Shown here one piece after another: positions 59,002 through 64,000 of a DNA stretch of 64,000 bases. Numbering within the stretch: the stretch's first letter is position 1; each line of letters starts with the position of its first letter. This DNA is from Pseudomonas sp. CC120222-01a (GTDB lineage: Bacteria > Pseudomonadota > Gammaproteobacteria > Pseudomonadales > Pseudomonadaceae), in NCBI RefSeq assembly GCF_003097235.1, contig NZ_QEQQ01000007.1, positions 184,634 through 248,633 on the forward strand, in the 5' to 3' direction. A program made the position numbers and the translations under genes. The notes beneath the pieces are model-generated. The model saw only the letters and a list, made by a program, of their open reading frames with translations, was not told the origin of the DNA and searched no databases.

Positions 59002-59772
59002 TCAGCCAAGTCGCTGGCAGAGGTACGCCTGGGTCTGATAGGGAAACGCGATGGTTTCCTGGCCGCGCAGCGCCGGATGCGTCTGGATCAGTTCGCGCAG
59101 TTGCCGGGTAACCTCGGCCTTGTCCGCAGGTGGCAGGCTGGCGATGAAACTGACCGACAGAATACGGTCCATGATCACCGTTTCGGCACTGCCGAGGTGA
59201 GTGTGCGCAAAGCAGGTCAGCTCAGGCGCCGAGAAACCTGAGCCGTCGAACGCTGCGCGCCACTGGCCGGTATGAAAGCGCGGTGTATCACCCTCGTAAG
59301 GGGTGATGATCCGGGTAATCGCCGCCACCCAATCGACCGATTCGTCCCGTACGTTCCACACCAGCCCCAAGCGCCCGCCAGGCGTGAGCACCCGGTGGAT
59401 CTCTGCCAGTGCCTGGGCGTCCGCGAACCAGTGGAAGGCCTGGGCACACAGCAGCACGTCGGCGCTGGCAGCGGGCAACGGTATGGCCTGGGCAGTGCCA
59501 GCAAGCACCTCGATGCCGGGCACACACTGGGCGAACTCCTGGCGCATCGCATCAACGGGCTCGACGGCCGTCAGCCGGTCCGTCAGCGGCAGCAGCAAGC
59601 GGGTGAACTTGCCGGTGCCGGCACCAAGATCGACCACACGGGTCTGCCCGTTGATCATCAGCCTCTGCAGCAGCCAGCTGGACAGGGCTTCGGGGTAGGT
59701 TGGCCGGCCTTGGGTGTAGGTGTGGGCCTGGCGGGAGTAACCGGTCTGGGCGGCGTCATGGACGGGAGGCAT
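59002..59772 (-). CDS. Class I SAM-dependent methyltransferase
   Basis: 256 residues. SAM motif I VVDLGAGTGKFTRLLLP, acidic loop VEPVDAMR, motif II-III LLCAQAFHWFADAQALAEIH and RVLTPGGRLGLVWNVRDESV. Substrate unknown (Methyltransf_11 type). Confidence 0.88.
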   Translation of the reverse strand: MPPVHDAAQTGYSRQAHTYTQGRPTYPEALSSWLLQRLMINGQTRVVDLGAGTGKFTRLLLPLTDRLTAVEPVDAMRQEFAQCVPGIEVLAGTAQAIPLPAASADVLLCAQAFHWFADAQALAEIHRVLTPGGRLGLVWNVRDESVDWVAAITRIITPYEGDTPRFHTGQWRAAFDGSGFSAPELTCFAHTHLGSAETVIMDRILSVSFIASLPPADKAEVTRQLRELIQTHPALRGQETIAFPYQTQAYLCQRLG

Positions 59773-59930
59773 GCGAGGTGGCTCCTGACAGGGGGCGTGA
59801 GCAGATTATAGAAAACCTATAATGAGTGCTCCGGATGGATTCCCGTTCCGGAGCACCTCTGCAGATCAGGCGTGAAGCAGCGCATCGAGCCTGCTCTGGT
59901 GGTCAAGGCTGGCCAGGTCGTCAAAACCTC

Positions 59931-60449
59931 CTAGCGTGCCGACGGCGGAAAGTCGATTTCGGTCGTAGCGATGTTGTTCAGGTAGTTGGTCAGGGTCAGT
60001 AGCGTGACTTGCGCCACTACCTCCACGATCTTGCTATCGTCAAGGCCGGCCTCGCGCGCTGCAGCGACCTGCTCGTCACTCAATTGGCCGCGGCTTGCGG
60101 TGATCTGCTGTGCCAGCGCTGCGACCGCACTGAGGGTGCCGCTACGGGCTTGGCTGATGGCTTCATCGCTCAAGCCCGCCTTGGCGCCAAAGAAGGTGTG
60201 TGCGGCCAGGCAGTAATCGCAACCGTTGATTTGCGAGGTCGCCAGGGCCACAACCTCGCGTTCGGCGGCGCTCAGTGAGCTTCTACCCAGGGCCTGTGCG
60301 AGGCCCAGGTAACCGTTGAGTGCGGCCGGGGAGTGGGCCAGGGTCCTGAATGCATTGGGAATGAAGCCGAGACCTTTTTGAATGCCTTCGAGGGCAGCGC
60401 GCGCGCCAGCAGGGGCTTGGTCCAGCGAGAGAGCGGCGATACGAGTCAT
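59931..60449 (-). CDS. AhpD-like carboxymuconolactone decarboxylase-family peroxidase
   Basis: 172 residues from MTRIAALSLDQAPAG, after GGAG. The redox CxxC-H motif is NGCDYCLAAHTFFGAKAG. The family reduces peroxides via the paired cysteines. Divergent from an AraC regulator gene 133 bp away that probably controls it. Confidence 0.88.
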   Translation of the reverse strand: MTRIAALSLDQAPAGARAALEGIQKGLGFIPNAFRTLAHSPAALNGYLGLAQALGRSSLSAAEREVVALATSQINGCDYCLAAHTFFGAKAGLSDEAISQARSGTLSAVAALAQQITASRGQLSDEQVAAAREAGLDDSKIVEVVAQVTLLTLTNYLNNIATTEIDFPPSAR

Positions 60450-60582
60450 GGTAGTTCTCCAGTAGGTTGGTTGATTAACCGGCTTGTCGATCAAGCTTGG
60501 CGTCCATACTAGGAGGGCTACCTTTCCTTTCGGGTTCGGATCGTCGAATATATGCAACAGATCGTCTAAATCTGAGCGAGCT

Positions 60583-61407
60583 ATGGACCGACTATCGACG
60601 CTGCTCCAGCATTTCAGCTTGCACGCTTCCACCTTTCACCAGGGTGGGCTTTGCGGAACAACCAGCCTTTATGGGCAGCACAACGTCGGCCACGCCCATC
60701 TGCTGCGTTCGGGGCGCCTGGCCTTGAGGGGCAAGCGCGGCCAGCTGATTGAATTGACCGAACCCAGCCTGATTCTGGCCGTACGCCCGCAGGAGCATCA
60801 GTTGTCGGCGAGCGAAGCCGATGAAGCCGAGTTGGTGTGTGCCACCTTGCAATTCGATGGTGGCGCCAATAATCCGCTGACCCTGGCGTTGCCGGACTTC
60901 ATCATCAAGCCGCTGCGCGAGTTGCAGGGCCTTGAAAGCACCCTCGACTGGCTGTTCGAAGAGGCCTTCGGCGACGAGTGCGGGCGGGATGTGATCCTCA
61001 ATCGCCTGTTCGAGCTGATGATGATTCAGCTGCTTCGTCATCTGCTTGCCAACCGCAGCATCGCCTCGGGGATGATGGCCGGGCTGGCCAACGCCCAGCT
61101 GTCCCGTGCGCTGGTTGCTATCCACAACGAGCCCCAGCAAAACTGGTCCGTGGCGGAGTTGGCGGATCGTGCCGGCATGTCACGCGCGAGCTTTGCTGCG
61201 CACTTTCGCGAGACCGTGGGCGCCACCCCTGCGGATTACCTGGCCAACTGGCGAATCAGCCTGACGCAGAAGCGTCTGCGCGAAGGCCGCCCCATAGCCC
61301 TGATCGCCGATGAGGTGGGCTACGAAAGTCCGTCTGCGCTGGCCCGCACCTTTCGTCGCAAGGTGGGCGCAAGCCCGAGGGAATGGCTGCAGCAGAACAC
61401 GGCATGA
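60583..61407 (+). CDS. AraC-family regulator with cupin-type N-domain
   Basis: 274 residues. N-terminal AraC_cupin region (MDRLSTLLQHFSLHASTFHQ), C-terminal two HTH motifs: WSVAELADRAGMSRASFAAH and IALIADEVGYESPSALARTF. The frame opens upstream; ATG 60583 gives the family start. Likely activates the divergent AhpD-like gene. Confidence 0.9.
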   Translation: MDRLSTLLQHFSLHASTFHQGGLCGTTSLYGQHNVGHAHLLRSGRLALRGKRGQLIELTEPSLILAVRPQEHQLSASEADEAELVCATLQFDGGANNPLTLALPDFIIKPLRELQGLESTLDWLFEEAFGDECGRDVILNRLFELMMIQLLRHLLANRSIASGMMAGLANAQLSRALVAIHNEPQQNWSVAELADRAGMSRASFAAHFRETVGATPADYLANWRISLTQKRLREGRPIALIADEVGYESPSALARTFRRKVGASPREWLQQNTA

Positions 61408-61467
61408 TACCTGACAGGTCTGCCCGTCACGCCAATGCGCGCGGACCTGCGCCCCGCTTGGGAGCAG

Positions 61468-62352
61468 CTACAAATGCTCCCGGAGAAAATCGACGAACGC
61501 CATCGTCCGAGCCGAGCGTCGTCGCTCGCGGCTGAACACGGCGCTGACTGGCAGCGCGGTGGTCTGATAATCGTCGAGCACGCTGCGCACGTTGCCCTGC
61601 TGGACGTCTGCTGCGAACAGCCATTCCGGAGAGAGGGAAACGCCCAGGCCGGCCAGGACCATCTCACGTATGGCTTCGCTGCTGTTGCTGGTGACGTTGC
61701 CCTTGATGGTGACATCGAGCCCTTGCGCACCGTGGGTGAAGTGCCAGCGATCGTAATGCTCCAGCAGGGTGAAGGCGATGCAGTTGTGGTTTGCCAGGTC
61801 GGCGGGCTTGCCTGGCAGGCCGTGGCGATCCAGATAGGTGGGCGCGGCATAGACCCGCCGCGTGCTGGAGGCCAGAGAAACGGCCACCAGCCCCTCGCTC
61901 TTCACTACCCCGATGCGGATCGCCAGGTCGATGTTTTCCTTGAGCAGATCCTCGTTGTGATCGCTCAGGCGCACGTCGATCCGCACATCGGGATGGCGCT
62001 GCAGAAAGGCCCCAAGCAGCGGCGCTATGCACAACCTTCCGTAGGTGACCGGTGCGGCGATTCGCAGGGGACCGGCAATTTGCTCCTGGCCGCTGGCGAA
62101 GCTGCGGGTGGCGCTGTCGAGCTGGCCGAGAATGTCCTGGCAGTGCCTGTAAAAGCCTTGCCCCTGGTCGGTCAAGGCCAAAAGCCGGGTGCTGCGGGTG
62201 AACACGGCCCCACCCAGATACTGCTCCAGCGCACGGATCTGCTTGCTCACCGCAGGCTGCCCGATGTTCAGTTCGCGCGCGACCGCCGAGAACGAGCCAC
62301 GCTCCACGACGCGCACGAAAATGCGCATGCTGTCGAACAGATCCATCGACAT
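61468..62352 (-). CDS. LysR-family regulator
   Basis: 294 residues. HTH SFSAVARELNIGQPAVSKQI near 20-40, then the periplasmic-binding-like effector domain (IDVRLSDHNEDLLKENIDLA). Divergent from the quinone oxidoreductase gene, its likely target, with 101 bp between. Confidence 0.93.
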   Translation of the reverse strand: MSMDLFDSMRIFVRVVERGSFSAVARELNIGQPAVSKQIRALEQYLGGAVFTRSTRLLALTDQGQGFYRHCQDILGQLDSATRSFASGQEQIAGPLRIAAPVTYGRLCIAPLLGAFLQRHPDVRIDVRLSDHNEDLLKENIDLAIRIGVVKSEGLVAVSLASSTRRVYAAPTYLDRHGLPGKPADLANHNCIAFTLLEHYDRWHFTHGAQGLDVTIKGNVTSNSSEAIREMVLAGLGVSLSPEWLFAADVQQGNVRSVLDDYQTTALPVSAVFSRERRRSARTMAFVDFLREHL

Positions 62353-62453
62353 TAGGCCTCTTTGAGGAATGAGTGATATGCAAATTTGGTTTCTTATCAG
62401 AATGGATAAGACGGAGCAATCTGTAAGCGTCCACTCATTCAGAGGTGCCCGTC

Positions 62454-63455
62454 ATGAATCAGACCATGCTTGCCGCTATCGCCGAATCCGCCCAGGCCCC
62501 GCTGGCCGTCCGCCACATGGCTCGCCCTGTTCCCGGTAAGGGGCAGGTCTTGGTCAAGGTTCACGCCGCGGGGGTCAATCCGCTCGATACCAAGATCGCC
62601 ACTGGCGCCGGAGCACACGCCCGCCAGGCACTGCCGGCGGTGCTCGGCCTGGACCTGGCCGGCACAGTCGTCGAGCTGGGCGAGGCAGTCGAGGGGTTCA
62701 CGCCCGGCCAGGCGGTCTTCGGCATGGCCGGCGGGATCGGCGGTGCTCAAGGCACCCTGGCGCAGTTCATCGCCGTGGATGCCCGATTAATCGCGGCAAA
62801 GCCACAGGTGCTCAGCATGCGTGAGGCCGCCGCTTTGCCTTTGGTCTTTATCACCGCCTGGGAAGGTTTGGTGGATCGTGCCAATGTCCATGCCGGCCAG
62901 CGGGTGCTGATCCATGGCGGTGCGGGAGGGGTCGGGCAAGTCGCGGTGCAACTGGCCAAGGCGCGCGGTGCCGAAGTCTACGCCACCGGTTCGGCGGCGA
63001 GTCTCGACTTCATTCGCTCGCTTGGCGCCACGGCAATCGACTACCAGACGCAAAGCGTGGAGGCCTATGTCGAGCAGTACACGGCCGGCGAGGGGTTCGA
63101 CATCATTTATGACACCGTGGGTGGCAGCACGCTGGATGCGTCCTTCCAGGCCGTGAAACCCTATACCGGACACGTACTGAGTTGCCTCGGCTGGGGCCAG
63201 CACAGCCTCGCCCCGCTATCGTTCAAAAGCGCCACCTACTCAGGCGTATTCACCCTGACGCCGTTGCTCACCGGCACGGGACGCGACCACCATGGGGACA
63301 TCCTGCGCGAGGCGGCTTTGCTGGCCAATGCCGGCCAGCTGAGCATTCGAGTCGATCAGCAGCACTTTGCGCTGGCAGAGGTCAATGAAGCATTTCGCCA
63401 GGTCGCAGCAGGTCGCAGCAAGGGCAAAACGGTCATTCAATTGGTGAGTGAATAG
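62454..63455 (+). CDS. Zinc-independent quinone oxidoreductase (MDR family)
   Basis: 333 residues. NADPH-binding GGAGGVGQVAVQLAKARGAE, N-terminal AAGVNPLDTKIATGAG, ending GRSKGKTVIQLVSE. No structural-zinc cysteine cluster, so of quinone reductase type. ATG 62454 preferred over GTG 62445. Confidence 0.92.
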   Translation: MNQTMLAAIAESAQAPLAVRHMARPVPGKGQVLVKVHAAGVNPLDTKIATGAGAHARQALPAVLGLDLAGTVVELGEAVEGFTPGQAVFGMAGGIGGAQGTLAQFIAVDARLIAAKPQVLSMREAAALPLVFITAWEGLVDRANVHAGQRVLIHGGAGGVGQVAVQLAKARGAEVYATGSAASLDFIRSLGATAIDYQTQSVEAYVEQYTAGEGFDIIYDTVGGSTLDASFQAVKPYTGHVLSCLGWGQHSLAPLSFKSATYSGVFTLTPLLTGTGRDHHGDILREAALLANAGQLSIRVDQQHFALAEVNEAFRQVAAGRSKGKTVIQLVSE

Positions 63456-63524
63456 GCCTTGGTGTTCTAGTGAACGAAAGGCCGCTACCGACCCAAAGCT
63501 GCCGGTGAGCCGAACAGCAACCTT

Positions 63525-63609
63525 TGTGGGAGCGGGCGCGCCCGCGAAGAATCCAACGCGGAGCCTGGCACCGGCTGCGCCGGTGTTCGCGGGCACGCCC
63601 GCTCCCACA
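63525..63609. repeat. REP pair (BIME)
   Basis: TGTGGGAGCGGGCGCGCCCGCGAAGAAT followed after GCACCGGCTGCGCCGGTG by TTCGCGGGCACGCCCGCTCCCACAG in inverted orientation. Confidence 0.85.
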
Positions 63610-63727
63610 GAGTGCGCATCGCGCTCACGAAACCCGTTATTTTCAGCGTCTGCTATGGGTCCAGGCTGTGTGAAAACGCCTGCGATTGTCTAACCTTCTG
63701 ATCGTCGAGATCGTGGCGGGGACGATC

Positions 63728-64000
63728 ATGAAGCGATTCATAGAAGGTGAGTCTCGGACGCAAGTCACGTTGCTGCCGGAGTGCCTGGACGACTACATCA
63801 CCGAAGAAAACCCAGTTCGGGTAGTCGATGTTTTTGTCGATGAACTTGACCTTGGAACACTCGGGTTCGAGGGTGTCGATCCTGCGGCAACGGGTCGTCC
63901 GGCTTACCATCCAGCAGTGCTGCTAAAAATCTACATCTATGGCTATCTCAATCGGATTCAGTCCAGCCGCCGGCTTGAGCGTGAGGCCGAGCGTAATGTC
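63728..64000 (+). CDS. IS1182-family transposase (5' part)
   Basis: The first 91 codons: MKRFIEGESRTQVTLLPECL, DDYITEENPVRVVDVFVDEL, GRPAYHPAVLLKIYIYGYLN, then RIQSSRRLEREAERNV, the characteristic N-terminus of IS1182-type DDE transposases. The gene continues past the window. The IS left end probably lies near 63640-63665. The same end sequence, decayed, is at 36966-37023. Confidence 0.9.
   Translation, partial: MKRFIEGESRTQVTLLPECLDDYITEENPVRVVDVFVDELDLGTLGFEGVDPAATGRPAYHPAVLLKIYIYGYLNRIQSSRRLEREAERNV

Overview
The window is a piece of a Pseudomonas chromosome, most likely from the P. putida group. The evidence is the dense high-GC coding, the REP/BIME repeats (GCGGG...CCCGC and GGAGCGGCC...GGCCGCTCC types), several short Pseudomonas-type families (DUF1654, DUF3077, DUF6632), and a gene order (asparaginase, rbsBACRKD-nupA, cold-shock gene, thrS-infC-rpmI-rplT-pheST-ihfA-merR-like, tRNA-Pro) that I recall from P. 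putida. No computation or database search was run; assignments come from reading motifs and recalling families.

Layout. 1-5.4 kb: 5' end of a gamma-glutamylputrescine oxidoreductase-like gene, two identical tRNA-Val(GAC) genes, an RHS-repeat protein with an unrecognised C-terminal domain, a SPOR-like lipoprotein and a small HD hydrolase. 5.6-14.4 kb: periplasmic L-asparaginase/glutaminase divergent from a ribose/ribonucleoside operon (rbsB-A-C-R-K-D, then a nucleoside hydrolase with a signal peptide), with a 14-bp LacI-type operator at the rbs promoter. Nucleosides are probably cleaved in the periplasm, ribose imported by RbsABC and then handled by RbsD and RbsK. 14.6-23.5 kb: small envelope and cold-shock genes, then the translation cluster. 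The thrS leader holds a near-perfect mimic of the tRNA-Thr(GGU) anticodon arm next to the Shine-Dalgarno, and infC is best explained by an AUU start.

23.6-39.2 kb is an AT-richer accessory island just downstream of tRNA-Pro(GGG), without an integrase in view. It carries a seven-gene composite restriction-modification cassette: Z1-type helicase, PD-(D/E)XK protein (DUF4420-like), MutL/MORC-type GHKL ATPase and two uncharacterised proteins in one overlapping operon, plus convergent vsr and divergent dcm. It also holds two apparent two-gene defence or toxin modules: a DGxQR-motif protein with a HEPN protein, and a RelA/SpoT-fold protein with a DUF262 protein. A decayed IS1182-like remnant and decayed copies of DUF3077-type genes lie between them; intact relatives of the latter sit at the right edge (39.7-40.3 kb).

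40.7-63.5 kb returns to high-GC genes of mostly ordinary type: DUF2167 protein, Bax-inhibitor-1 family protein, autotransporter with a Pro-rich linker, glutaminase, ProQ-like RNA chaperone, DUF533/TerB-like protein, OPT transporter, and several regulator/enzyme pairs (XRE, AraC/AhpD-like, LysR/quinone oxidoreductase). Within it is a three-gene oxidoreductase operon (cytochrome c, small subunit, GMC flavoprotein) whose GMC subunit ends in a LecA (PA-IL)-like lectin domain. The window ends inside an IS1182-family transposase gene whose left end matches the remnant in the island.
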